From CAVUNY01 sp963768585 (lineage in GTDB: Bacteria; Chloroflexota; Anaerolineae; Anaerolineales; Anaerolineaceae): 64,000 nt of DNA. Under the pieces are notes generated by a model that saw nothing but the letters and a program-made list of their open reading frames with translations, did not search any database and was not told where the DNA came from. Shown piece by piece: positions 44,945-53,436 of the stretch. The position numbers were made by a program, and so were the translations under genes. Positions within the stretch are counted from its first letter, which is position 1, and each line of letters starts with the position of its first letter. The stretch is from the NCBI GenBank assembly GCA_963768585.1, contig CAVYIF010000019.1:62001-126000 (forward strand). The letters are read 5' to 3'.

Positions 44945-45886
44945 TCAATCACGAAAAACCACGCAGCCCTGTGCTTCCAACTGCCCGATCCACTCCGGCA
45001 GCACGCTCAATTTATTCCAGCGTAAATCCAGTTTTTCCAGTTTACCCAGCTTTGCCAGGCTGGCGGGAAGCGTTGCCAGCCGGTTGGCGCGCAGGTCCAG
45101 GGTGCGCAAATTGTGCAGGCTGCCCAGTGTCTCGGGCAGGGCTGTCAGGTGGTTGTCGCGCAGATCCAGGTCGGTCAGGCTGGTCAGATCGCCGATGGAT
45201 TCTGGCAGGGCGGCCAGCTGGTTGCCCTGCAGGCCCAGCTTGCGCAGATCGGTCAGGCGGCCGATCGATGCGGGGAGCGCAGCCAGCCGGTTGTGCATCA
45301 GGTGCAGCTCTTTCAGCTTCTCCAGAGCGCCAATGCTTTCCGGTAGACGGGAAATCTGGTTGTTATACAGGCGCAGTTCGATCAGACCGGTCAGGCTGCC
45401 GATCCAGTCTGGCACGAGGGTCAGCTGGTTGTCGGTCGCGTTCAGGTACAGCAGGTTGGACAGGCCTGCATACGACTCAGGCAGGTCTGTCAGGCGGTTG
45501 TTGCTCAGATACAGAAACGCCAGGCGGGCCAGGTTGCCGATGGCGGACGGCAGGCTGGTGAGCTGGTTGTGTCCCAGGTCCAGCATGTGCAGGTTGACCA
45601 GGCGGCCAATCCCCTGCGGCAGTTGCGTGAAACGGTTGTCGGCCAGGTTGAGGATCCGCAGGTGGGTCAGACCCCACAGCGTCTCGCCCGAAGAGGCGAG
45701 GTCTGTCAGGCGGTTGCGGTACAGGCTGAGCTTTGTTAGCTTTTCCAACCGGCCCAGGCTGGCAGGCAGCGCCTCCAATTGGTTGTCGTCGAGGTTGAGT
45801 TCCTCCACTTCGCCTGAATCGACGATCGCCTCGGGCAGTGCGCTGAGCTGCCGGCCGCTCCAATCCAGAACTTTCCCAGAGGACAT
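44945..45886 (-). CDS. Leucine-rich repeat protein
   Basis: 313 residues made almost entirely of about twelve 23-residue LRRs of the form LxxLxxLxLxxNxLxxLPxxIGxL, e.g. LHMLDLGHNQLTSLPSAIG. No signal peptide, kinase or Roc domain. A cytoplasmic interaction protein is expected. Its TAAATG junction with the upstream sulfatase gene shows translational coupling, an unusual pairing. Confidence 0.92.
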   Translation of the reverse strand: MSSGKVLDWSGRQLSALPEAIVDSGEVEELNLDDNQLEALPASLGRLEKLTKLSLYRNRLTDLASSGETLWGLTHLRILNLADNRFTQLPQGIGRLVNLHMLDLGHNQLTSLPSAIGNLARLAFLYLSNNRLTDLPESYAGLSNLLYLNATDNQLTLVPDWIGSLTGLIELRLYNNQISRLPESIGALEKLKELHLMHNRLAALPASIGRLTDLRKLGLQGNQLAALPESIGDLTSLTDLDLRDNHLTALPETLGSLHNLRTLDLRANRLATLPASLAKLGKLEKLDLRWNKLSVLPEWIGQLEAQGCVVFRD

Positions 45887-47209
45887 TTACCCGCCGACCC
45901 TGTGCGGTGTCTCTTGGGGCGACAGCCCTTCCGGATCGTTGACCAGCGCCCCCGGCGGCGCGGGCACCGGCCCGTCCAGCAGGGGATCGTTCGTGGTTCG
46001 CATCCAGCGTTCCAGCCGGGCGCGCATCTCGACCAGCAGGCCGGCATGGGCATCATCCTCGGCCAGGTTGTGGGCCTCGTTGGGGTCGAAGGCCAGGTCA
46101 AAAAGCTGTTCGCCCGGAAGCACCGTCTCGCCCCAGCCGCGAGCCAGCAAGGCCGTCTTAGAGGGCGAATCGTCCGCGTTGGGCAGCACCCGCCGGGGAC
46201 CGCCAAATCGGCGGATATATTTCCAGCGGCTGGTACGCACTGAACGCATCGGTTCATAAGCGGCGTGATAGGTCACCTCGCCGAACAATTCTTCGTGCAA
46301 GGAATCGGTCTCGCCGCGCAGCAGCGGCAGGAGCGAACGTCCCTGCAGCCAGGCCGGTTCTGCCAGCCCCAGCAGTTCGCACAGGGTGGGGTAGATATCC
46401 AGGTGCGAAACCATTGCATCCACCACCTCGCCGCTTCGCAAGGGGAGCGGCCCCTCGGAATTTTTTCCGGGCAGCCAGCGTAGGATTAGATGCACACCCA
46501 GGCCGTGATCGGTCAGGGTGCACTTCATTCCTGGAAAGGCGATACCGTGGTCGGTGGTTGCAATCACCAGGGTGTCATTCGCTGACCCTTCTGCCAGGGC
46601 TGCCAGCACCTGGCCCACCCCGTCATCCAGGACGCGCGCGCTGCCGATGAATTGGGCCATATCCTCGCGTATTTCGGGCAAGTCGGGCAGCGGAGCCGGG
46701 GGCAGAATGTAGCGCGGGTCGTCGCGCGGGTCACGGGCGGGAAATTCTCGGTGGGTGTCGCTGAAGCCCACCGAGAGGAAGAATGGCTGGGCGGGCTCCC
46801 TCAGAAAATCTGCGGCTGCCGCGGCAATATCGGCGGTTCTCCCACTGCGCACCGGCAATATTTCGTGGTAGCCGATCAGCGTGCCCGGGGCGGGAGCCTC
46901 GTGCTGCACGCCTACCAGAGCGGTGTGGTAGCCGGCGGCCCCCAGAAACTGAGCCAGGTGCTGGCGGTAATCGTTCAGGCGAAAGCCGCGGTGGGCCAGG
47001 CCGATCATCCCGGCTGAATGCGGCGCCTGCCCGGTCAGCAAGGCCGAGCGGCTGGCTGAGCACACCGGCGCAGCGCAGAAGGCCTGGCGGAACAGCACGC
47101 CTTCTTCGGCCAGGCGCTGCAGGTTGGGCGTGGGCACCGCCCGGCCAAAAGGCTGGATATAGCGCCCGGTATCGTGGGAATGCAGATAGAGAATGTTGGG
47201 TCGAGACAT
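45887..47209 (-). CDS. Type I sulfatase (CxASR type)
   Basis: 440 residues. SRPNILYLHSHDTGRYIQPF at the start, formylglycine motif CSASRSALLTG (about 51), ATTDHGIAFPGMKCTL (about 228) for metal binding. The CSASR form and HSHDTGR differ from the CxPSR sulfatases at 22-25 kb, so this is another subfamily (heparan N-sulfatase-like). No signal peptide. A segment GKNSEGPLPLRSGEVVD is coded over a CGCTTCG-plus-palindrome stretch (46432-46460) reminiscent of the 27-nt units, but not clearly an insertion. Confidence 0.9.
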   Translation of the reverse strand: MSRPNILYLHSHDTGRYIQPFGRAVPTPNLQRLAEEGVLFRQAFCAAPVCSASRSALLTGQAPHSAGMIGLAHRGFRLNDYRQHLAQFLGAAGYHTALVGVQHEAPAPGTLIGYHEILPVRSGRTADIAAAAADFLREPAQPFFLSVGFSDTHREFPARDPRDDPRYILPPAPLPDLPEIREDMAQFIGSARVLDDGVGQVLAALAEGSANDTLVIATTDHGIAFPGMKCTLTDHGLGVHLILRWLPGKNSEGPLPLRSGEVVDAMVSHLDIYPTLCELLGLAEPAWLQGRSLLPLLRGETDSLHEELFGEVTYHAAYEPMRSVRTSRWKYIRRFGGPRRVLPNADDSPSKTALLARGWGETVLPGEQLFDLAFDPNEAHNLAEDDAHAGLLVEMRARLERWMRTTNDPLLDGPVPAPPGALVNDPEGLSPQETPHRVGG

Positions 47210-47297
47210 ATGTGGCTCCTCCTGTGGCGTGCAAAAATGTGTCCCTGCGGCCCTGGATGGCAGGGGGATATCCCCGCCGGCGGTCTGCCGGGTTCGC

Positions 47298-48329
47298 CTA
47301 AGGCGCGCTGGCCTGCCGCCAGACCGAATCGATCACCTGCAGAGCGGTCACGTTGCGTATCGCCCAGCCGAAATTCGAGGCGGATGGTTCTGATAGGCGC
47401 TGGTATAACAGCGGGTCTGCCGGGTGCAGGCTGTCGTTGGTCAGGTGGAAGCCGTCCTTGCTCAACCCGCCGTTGGGCAGCGGCTGCACGGCTTTCCAGA
47501 AATTCCACAGGGGGATATCGTACTCGTATGCCAGACGGGCCAGAGTGGCGTTGATCGAAAAGTCGCCTTCCAGGTTATCGGCCTTGGTTGCCAGGATCGG
47601 CAGGGCCTTTTGGGCGATTACCAGGTCCAGGATCTGGCGCATATACTTCTCGTATTCCGCGGCTGGCTTCTTGGCCCACCAGGTCTCCATCGAGATCAGC
47701 ACGATGCTGGGCCGGTTGATGCGCAGCTCGCAGGTGACCGGGTTCTCGCCTGCCTTGCATACTGCCGGATCGGCCTGCAGTGGGCTGAGCACCGCCGCCA
47801 CGTTAAATCCGTTGCGCACTGCCGCGCTTTCGCGGCTGAACATGCCGTGGAACTGGTCGATTGCTGGCTGCAGAGATTCATACTTCGACCCCAGCCTGTA
47901 AAGCTTTGGGCTGTCAAACGCTGCCAGAAAAAACGAATTGATATTCTGGCAGTCGCCGATCTTGGAGAAGGCATGCGGGTTGTTGCCCGCGTCTAACCCG
48001 GCCTGGTAAAGCGCTTTGGCACCCGCCGATAGGGTGGGAATGACTGGCCAGTCCTGCCACTGTTCCGGAGCGGGACGGGAATCGGGGGTAGAAGTGGATG
48101 GTAGGATCGTCGTTGGGGCGCTGGTCGCGGGTGGGGTAGTGGGGAGGATTGTCACCGCCACCACCGCCGAAGGCGTGCTCTGAGTGTCGGGGGCGGAGGT
48201 CGGGGCGAGCGTAGGGGCGGAGAATGTGTTTGTGGCGGTAGGGGCCTGGGCAGGGGTGGGAGGGCCTGCCAGTGGTGCGCAGGCTGCCAACCCCAACAGC
48301 CCGAGGATTGCGAGTTGGGTACGCAGCAT
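47298..48329 (-). CDS. SGNH-hydrolase-like lipoprotein (paralog of the 14-17 kb genes)
   Basis: 343 residues. Lipobox LAAC after a short signal peptide, a Thr/Pro/Ser-rich spacer (about 25-90), then a domain closely matching the genes at 14257 and 16481: KIGDCQN, ILATKADNLEGD, AYEYDIPLWNFW and SKDGFHLTND. The nucleophile position is again GDC, and the GTN block is replaced by SMETWW. It lies 30 kb from the MBOAT locus and may modify another surface polymer or be a non-catalytic binding protein. Confidence 0.75.
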   Translation of the reverse strand: MLRTQLAILGLLGLAACAPLAGPPTPAQAPTATNTFSAPTLAPTSAPDTQSTPSAVVAVTILPTTPPATSAPTTILPSTSTPDSRPAPEQWQDWPVIPTLSAGAKALYQAGLDAGNNPHAFSKIGDCQNINSFFLAAFDSPKLYRLGSKYESLQPAIDQFHGMFSRESAAVRNGFNVAAVLSPLQADPAVCKAGENPVTCELRINRPSIVLISMETWWAKKPAAEYEKYMRQILDLVIAQKALPILATKADNLEGDFSINATLARLAYEYDIPLWNFWKAVQPLPNGGLSKDGFHLTNDSLHPADPLLYQRLSEPSASNFGWAIRNVTALQVIDSVWRQASAP

Positions 48330-48388
48330 GGCCGAATTATAACTGATTCATGGAGAAAAAATTGGCTCTTTACCGGCAGGCCAAAAGA

Positions 48389-50017
48389 CTATCTTTCGGC
48401 CCACAGGGCCGTGCCCGCCGTTCCGGTTAGCAAACCTCCCAGTGTCAGGATAGGCAGTTCGCCAATCAATCCGGTCACTCCCAAAGCGACAGTCGCTATC
48501 ATCAGCAGGAAGATCCCTGCCGTACGCACCCGCACCGCAAACATCATCAGCTGCGGGCCGGCTCGTTCCAGCAAGCGCACGATCCCGGCGCAAGCCAGCA
48601 AGCCGAGCAGCAGCAGGTCAAAAGTCAGCAGCAGGGCGTTTAGCGGCGCGGTCTGGTTGTAAATGGCCACACCGTCTTTGCAGCGCCCGTACGCACCCAA
48701 AAAGGCGATAGATATGCTGCAATCTTCGGCCAGAATCTGGAGGACCACCAGGCCCAGGGCTGTCAATCCTGCCGCTAAAAAGGCAGCGCGCTGCCAGCGC
48801 GGAGTGCTGTGCAAATCGTACCCTGTACCCCCGTCAGGGTGGTAAGGTGCTGCATCCAGCCCAAGCACCACCTGAATGCGCGCCTGGCGGGCATGGCGCG
48901 CGGCGCGCAGCCCCACGGAAAGGAAAGCGACCGCGCAGGCCAGTATCAGCAGCAATGTAAAGGTCCAGGCGGGTCCCACCCAGGCCAGCGCGCCGGCATA
49001 GAAGCGCAGCGGCGCCAGCAGCCCGCCCCACAGCAGGTTAAAACGGGCCCGAGAAGGTCTTTCGGCCTGTCCGGGGATGGGTAGGGTCAGCTTCTCGACC
49101 GTCTGCTGGATCAAGATCAACACCGCCAGAATCAACAGGGCTGGCCCGCCCAGTAAAAAGGCCAGTCCTAGAGCCAGAATCAACCGGGTAAAAATTTGCA
49201 CGTAGATGAATGACCGGTTTGGCGCAAACTCGGCCTGGATCTCCCAACGCCACAACTGCGCTGCGGGGAACAGTAGAAATTCGATGACCAGGAAATAAGT
49301 CAGACCCACTGCCATCTCGGCTGCCAGGGGGACGCTGTTGGTAAAATCAATATTGCGCCGGAAGAGGGCGTTGATCAAGGGCAGCTGGCTGGCATTCAGG
49401 CCCATGGTCAGCAAGGGGACGATGAACCCGGCGCTGAACAGCCCCATGCCCGCCAGTAATTTTGCGGGGAAAGGCATCAAAACCTGGCGAACTTCGCCTG
49501 TGGTGAGGGGGGCTTTATCGCGCCACAGGCGCCATACCGACAATCCAGCCAGGACCAGGGCAGCATTCAAGAGGATAAAGACCACGCCAAATGCCGTTCC
49601 GGCGGCCCGGCTGGCATCGTAAACAGCGCGCAGACTGTAGAGCAGGGTCAATCCATAGAGCACAATCAATCCGCTGATCGGCAGTATCAGCAGGGAATGC
49701 AGAAACGGTGTTCGTGTTGAAGTCTGCGAGAGGGAAAGGCCGGCCTGGCGGCGCAGTTGGTTGACCTGGGAGCGGGCCGCCAGCCGCCAGGCAAACAGGG
49801 CCAGCAGCAAGGCTGCGCTGGCCAGAAAAGGCACCGGCGCGGCCCAGGCATAGCCTGGTTTAAGATCTGCCCGGTTGCCAAGGGCGTAGGCTGCCGCAGC
49901 CACTGAAATCAGCAGCCCGACCACGCCGCTCAGCAGCAGGCGGTCTTCAATACGCTGCAGGCGGGCCAGGGCGGCCTGATATTCGACAGAGAAAAGTTCG
50001 GGCGAGGGATCACTCAC
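48389..50017 (-). CDS. Large polytopic membrane protein of unknown function
   Basis: 542 residues with about 14 hydrophobic segments and short loops. The N-terminus is a short soluble coil (EYQAALARLQRIEDRLL), followed by segments spread evenly to the C-terminus. One cytoplasmic-looking stretch (about 370-400) contains VVLGLDAAPYHPDGGTGYD. No transporter or enzyme signature was recognised. It is preceded upstream by a long hairpin after mscL and is probably transcribed alone. Confidence 0.7.
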   Translation of the reverse strand: MSDPSPELFSVEYQAALARLQRIEDRLLLSGVVGLLISVAAAAYALGNRADLKPGYAWAAPVPFLASAALLLALFAWRLAARSQVNQLRRQAGLSLSQTSTRTPFLHSLLILPISGLIVLYGLTLLYSLRAVYDASRAAGTAFGVVFILLNAALVLAGLSVWRLWRDKAPLTTGEVRQVLMPFPAKLLAGMGLFSAGFIVPLLTMGLNASQLPLINALFRRNIDFTNSVPLAAEMAVGLTYFLVIEFLLFPAAQLWRWEIQAEFAPNRSFIYVQIFTRLILALGLAFLLGGPALLILAVLILIQQTVEKLTLPIPGQAERPSRARFNLLWGGLLAPLRFYAGALAWVGPAWTFTLLLILACAVAFLSVGLRAARHARQARIQVVLGLDAAPYHPDGGTGYDLHSTPRWQRAAFLAAGLTALGLVVLQILAEDCSISIAFLGAYGRCKDGVAIYNQTAPLNALLLTFDLLLLGLLACAGIVRLLERAGPQLMMFAVRVRTAGIFLLMIATVALGVTGLIGELPILTLGGLLTGTAGTALWAER

Positions 50018-50056
50018 GAATTGAATCTTACACTACCCTTGGATGGTGTGCAAGTA

Positions 50057-50106
50057 AATGGATAGACCACCGGCTGCGGCACGCCGCAGCCGGTGGTCTA
50101 TCCATT
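50057..50106. terminator. Very long perfect hairpin after mscL
   Basis: 24-bp perfect arms (AATGGATAGACCACCGGC... and complement) around a 2-base loop, beginning 3 bases past the mscL stop. The T-run is poor (ATTTACTTG on the minus strand), so it may act as a terminator or as an mRNA 3' stabiliser. Confidence 0.7.
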
Positions 50107-50108
50107 AG

Positions 50109-50540
50109 TTATTTGAGCTCAGATGTGCAGGCCGGGCAGCGCGTGGCCTTCTTGGGTACCGCTGTCAGGCAGTAAGGGCATTCCTTGGTGGTCGGAGCAG
50201 CTGCCGGGGCCGGTTTTTGCATCCGGTTGACTGCCTTGATCACAAAGAATAACGCCACACCGATCAGCAGGAAGTTGATGATGCTGTTGATAAACACACC
50301 GTAATTGATTGTAGCTGCGCCGGCATCCTGGGCAGCTTTCAAGCTGGGATAGGCTGTATTGGTCAGGTTGATATACAGATCGGAAAAGTTGATCTGCCCG
50401 AGCAGCAGGCCAATGGGCGGCATGATGATGTCCTTAACCAGTGAGGAGACGATCGTACCGAAGGCTCCGCCGATGATAATACCGACGGCCAGGTCGATCA
50501 CGCTGCCGCGCATAATAAATTTTTTAAACTCTTTCCACAT
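50109..50540 (-). CDS. mscL: Large-conductance mechanosensitive channel with C-terminal zinc ribbon
   Basis: 143 residues. MscL core: WKEFKKFIMRGSVIDLAVGI (N-terminal helix and first span with the pore-constriction region), then GGAFGTIVSSLVKDIIMPPI, second span FINSIINFLLIGVALFFVIK (about 84-103). After the second span an added tail CPYCLTAVPKKATRCPACTS (about 120-139) has two CxxC pairs, a zinc ribbon replacing the usual charged cytoplasmic helix. Releases solutes on hypo-osmotic shock. AAATGTGGATCC precedes the start; no good ribosome site. Confidence 0.94.
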   Translation of the reverse strand: MWKEFKKFIMRGSVIDLAVGIIIGGAFGTIVSSLVKDIIMPPIGLLLGQINFSDLYINLTNTAYPSLKAAQDAGAATINYGVFINSIINFLLIGVALFFVIKAVNRMQKPAPAAAPTTKECPYCLTAVPKKATRCPACTSELK

Positions 50541-50668
50541 TTGGATCCTCCACTCTAAATGAGATCATTTTAAGAATCATATCTGTGTTGAGATCATTAT
50601 GCAAGCAGATTTCTAACCTATGGTCACGAAGGGGCCGGATGTGGGATATTTTATTCAGAAAGCTGTGC

Positions 50669-51106
50669 TCAAGGAAAAAGTTCCTCGCGCTTTCCCTGGC
50701 GGCGGGAAAAGACCAGGTAAGATGCAGCCAGAATGGCTCCCAGTCCAATAATGAGCAGGTGCATATACAGCGGTGGTTCGAGCGGCAGGAAGCGTAGGTC
50801 AAAAGCAGCCAGGGCCGCCCAGGCACATCCCAGGAAACCCATAGCAGTTGGCAGGCGACGCGCCAGTGGCAGTGTGCGCCAGGTGTGCCCTGCCAGCAGC
50901 AGGATACCGGGCCACAGGCAGGCCAGCAGCAGCACAAAGCAAATCCCGAACCAGGGGTTGACGGTCATCACCCGGCCCATGCGCCGAAAGCTTTCCAGGT
51001 AAAGGGGCAGTTCCGCCAGGGTGGCGGCGAGCAGGATGCCCGCTGCACCGGCATAAACCAACAGCAGTTTTTGCCATTTGAGCAATTGAGATTCAAGTTC
51101 ATTCAT
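50669..51106 (-). CDS. Four-span membrane protein co-transcribed with padR
   Basis: 145 residues. Four hydrophobic segments (about 15-33, 52-72, 82-104, 111-130) and a basic C-terminus. No family recognised. The start overlaps the PadR stop (ATGA), so it is probably the target or partner of that regulator. Confidence 0.68.
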   Translation of the reverse strand: MNELESQLLKWQKLLLVYAGAAGILLAATLAELPLYLESFRRMGRVMTVNPWFGICFVLLLACLWPGILLLAGHTWRTLPLARRLPTAMGFLGCAWAALAAFDLRFLPLEPPLYMHLLIIGLGAILAASYLVFSRRQGKREELFP

Positions 51107-51487
51107 GCCATCACCTCTTCTATCCGTTTTTCAACTTCTTCGTCTCGAAACAGCAGGATGTTGCGCGCTACAAAGCAGCGCAGCAGTTCCTGACCCTGCC
51201 CGGTCAGTGAGTAATAGCGCCGGGCCGGGCCTTGCGAGGAGGGCTGTAGTTCGCTGCTTACCACCCCAATGTCTGCGAAGCGGTTAAGGGCGCGGTAGAT
51301 GCTGTTGTCGTCTGCTGAGATTGTACCGTGGCTCAGGGTTTCGACCATGGTTCTCATTTCAAAGGCATAAGCGGGACGCTCATGCAGCAGCAGGAGCAGC
51401 CAGAAACTGAGCAGACCCTTTTTATAGGATTCTTCCCATCGATCCAGAAGTTCGCGAGTATTGGGGGAAGGGCAATCAGAGATTCAT
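51103..51487 (-). CDS. PadR-family transcriptional regulator, frameshift near start
   Basis: The PadR winged helix is read as ELLDRWEESYKKGLLSFWLL, AYAFEMRTMVETLSHG, NSIYRALNRFADIGVV and SSQGPARRYYSLTGQGQELL. Upstream in that frame no start codon exists before stops. ATG 51487 followed by AAT reaches the frame with one extra base near 51480. A start at ATG 51357 would delete the first helix and is unlikely. A promoter and a palindromic operator lie just upstream, suggesting autoregulation. Confidence 0.75.
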
Positions 51488-51506
51488 TAGTATTCCATAA
51501 GATTAG

Positions 51507-51527
51507 TATTATACATAAAGTATAATA
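51507..51527. promoter_or_regulatory. Probable PadR operator
   Basis: Perfect palindrome TATTATAC-N5-GTATAATA overlapping the -10 element of the padR promoter, where binding would block transcription. Confidence 0.65.
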
Positions 51528-51550
51528 GATGTTTTCATCCTGTTTGTCAA
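51522..51550 (-). promoter_or_regulatory. padR promoter
   Basis: On the minus strand TTGACA (51550-51545), 17-base spacer, TATTAT (51527-51522). Confidence 0.75.
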
Positions 51551-51569
51551 GCGGTAGTTTCGCCAATTT

Positions 51570-51617
51570 AAAACGGAAGGCTCGCCCCAGTATTCCATTG
51601 GGCGAGCCTTCCGTTTT
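51570..51617. terminator. Terminator downstream of the tat operon
   Basis: 18-bp perfect arms AAAACGGAAGGCTCGCCC / GGGCGAGCCTTCCGTTTT. On the minus strand it follows the tat-linked tail protein. Confidence 0.85.
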
Positions 51618-51629
51618 GCTCCCGGGCAC

Positions 51630-52119
51630 TCAGGCCTGGCAGAGGTTGAAATCTTGGTCCGTAGTTTCTTTGAGGGGCGTTTTCTTGGCTGCCCGTTTGC
51701 GTGGGGCAGGCTTTGGGGCTTCCTCCTCTGCAAGCTGCTCCGCGGGTGGGGCTGCTTTGGCCGTTCGTTTGCGCGTGGTCTTAGGCGTTTCCTCTTCTGC
51801 GGCCTGATCTGCAGGAGGTGTTGTCTTTGCCGCCCGTTTGCGTGGGGCCGCTTTTGGAGTCTTCGCCTTCAGCGGCTTGTGCCGTGGTGGCTGCCTTCTC
51901 CTCTTGAGACCGCTTCGCGTTGCGCCGCGCCCTGGCGGGTGGGGTGGCGGGTTCGGTGCCGTTCCCATGCGGGTCAGCCTGCGTGGATGTTGAGGCGCTT
52001 TCTTCGGCCTGGGGTGCGGCAGGTGTTTCCTCATCGCCGCTGGCGTCCCTGGTCTTCGCCTCCAGTTTGTCGATGGATTTCATCATCTCATCCATGCGGT
52101 CTTTTAACCGCGCTTCCAT
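51630..52119 (-). CDS. Histone H1-like Lys/Ala/Pro-rich tail protein, one frameshift
   Basis: N-terminal coiled coil MEARLKDRMDEMMKSIDKLE from 52119, an acidic Ser/Thr/Pro stretch, and then, after a one-base shift near 51865-51870, repeats of the type APRKRAAKTTPPADQAAEEE. At least four RKRxAK blocks resemble the C-terminal tail of histone H1-like proteins. Ends DFNLCQA. It overlaps the tatB stop by 16 bases. Could bind nucleic acid or act as a charged spacer; function unknown. The shift is probably a sequence error since both halves are coherent. Confidence 0.65.
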
Positions 52120-52961
52120 CCCGTCTGCGCTGTTAAGGTTAAACCGACCGGAATGCCCACAGCCCAGGGCGCCGGAGTCTCAGCCGGCGCCAGACCTTCG
52201 AGAGCGGCTCCTTCGGTTTCCTGCGGGCCGCCTGTGGTTGCACCTAAAGACTGGGCGAACAATTCCAACCGGCCAACATAGGGTAGTTTTGGGAGAGTCT
52301 CTGCTTGTGCTTCTTTGGGCGGTGTTGTGGGAACGGCGTTTTCTGCAGGGGTCACGTGGAAGATCGTGTCTTCTTCTGGTTCTGTGCCTTCAATCTCTTT
52401 TCCGCCTAATCCGGTAGCGAATGCTGTTAGCTGAACTTCGTAGGGAGTAATCAGGTGTTCTTCTTCTGGGACAGGCACTGCTTCATCCAGTGCGGTGGCT
52501 TTAACCTCGGCCTGCGGCGGTGCAATCGTATTTTCACTGCCGGATAGTCCGGCAGCCGCGCTTTGCATCGCGGCCTGTGTTTCGGCGCTGGCCTCTTTCA
52601 TTCCCTCGTTAACATCCTGAACTGCGGTTTGCATCTCGCGGTTAACCTGCGTGGTTGCCGCCTGCATTTCGGTGTTTATTTCGCGCGTGGTTTCTTTTAA
52701 ATCCGTCTTTACTTCGTCGGCCGTTTGCTTGATTTCATTCATCGTATCTTCAAGGCCGGCTTCGCGCACGATTTTATTGGGCAGATCACGCAAATCTTGC
52801 GAGGTTGACATAATCGCCCGCCAGGTAGGTGAGCGCACAACACGGTACACCCACTGCCCGATCTTGCGCGCAGTGCCGACCATGTCTTCCGGACCCAGGA
52901 TAATCAGGGCCAGGACTAACACTAAGATGAATTCGAGCGGGCCAACGCCGAATATTTCCAT
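52104..52961 (-). CDS. tatB: Sec-independent translocase TatB-like protein
   Basis: 285 residues. N-terminal span MEIFGVGPLEFILVLVLALI followed by LGPEDMVGTARKIGQW (the GPE-type hinge and amphipathic helix of TatB). A long acidic, coiled region follows (about 65-145, with NTEMQAATTQVNREMQTAVQ), then a low-complexity tail much longer than in E. coli TatB. The tail contains two related blocks, YEVQLTAFATGLGG and YVGRLELFAQSLGA. Together with TatA and TatC it would form the twin-arginine export machine. Confidence 0.88.
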   Translation of the reverse strand: MEIFGVGPLEFILVLVLALIILGPEDMVGTARKIGQWVYRVVRSPTWRAIMSTSQDLRDLPNKIVREAGLEDTMNEIKQTADEVKTDLKETTREINTEMQAATTQVNREMQTAVQDVNEGMKEASAETQAAMQSAAAGLSGSENTIAPPQAEVKATALDEAVPVPEEEHLITPYEVQLTAFATGLGGKEIEGTEPEEDTIFHVTPAENAVPTTPPKEAQAETLPKLPYVGRLELFAQSLGATTGGPQETEGAALEGLAPAETPAPWAVGIPVGLTLTAQTGWKRG

Positions 52962-53147
52962 AATAAGGGTAGCAAGCAGCTAATAAACAGCCATCCCGGT
53001 CGCAATCAGCGAACAGCAATCAGTAGTTTGTTGCGATGTTGATCTGGCTAACGTTCGACCGGCTGTATCTAACCGGATGTCCGTTAAGCCTGGCACTGAC
53101 AGGCCGGCATACTGACCGCCTGAGATGCTGGCAGGAAGGCTGAGAAG

Positions 53148-53351
53148 CTAGCTCTCTTTCTTTTCCTCGTTTTCAGCTTCAGCTTTCTTCTGCTGTTCTT
53201 CTTTTTCTTCTTTTGGTCCCTGAACGCCTTCACGGAAAGCGCGGATACTGGAACCGATTTCGCCGGAAATCTTGCTGATCCGGCCGACGCCGAACACCAG
53301 CACGACGATGACCAGGACAATGATCCATTCCCAACCACCAAGTGTACCCAT
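53148..53351 (-). CDS. tatA: Sec-independent translocase TatA/TatE
   Basis: 67 residues. One N-terminal span (EWIIVLVIVVLVFGVGRI), hinge G, amphipathic helix ISGEIGSSIRAFREGVQG and a charged Glu/Lys tail. Start ATG 53351 with GGAGG upstream. 85 bases separate it from tatC on the same strand. Confidence 0.92.
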   Translation of the reverse strand: MGTLGGWEWIIVLVIVVLVFGVGRISKISGEIGSSIRAFREGVQGPKEEKEEQQKKAEAENEEKKES

Positions 53352-53436
53352 ACGAACTACCTCCAGAACGGTAATAATATTGTTTGCGCATTAAGCGCAC
53401 CGTATATTATACCAGCATGTTAAAAGCTGGGCTTAT

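Noticed and set aside
46432..46460. Another 27-nt unit in the third sulfatase
   Set aside because: CGCTTCG is followed by a GGGG/CCCC palindrome, but there is no second CGCTTCG and no clear extra residues compared with the family, so it may be native sequence.
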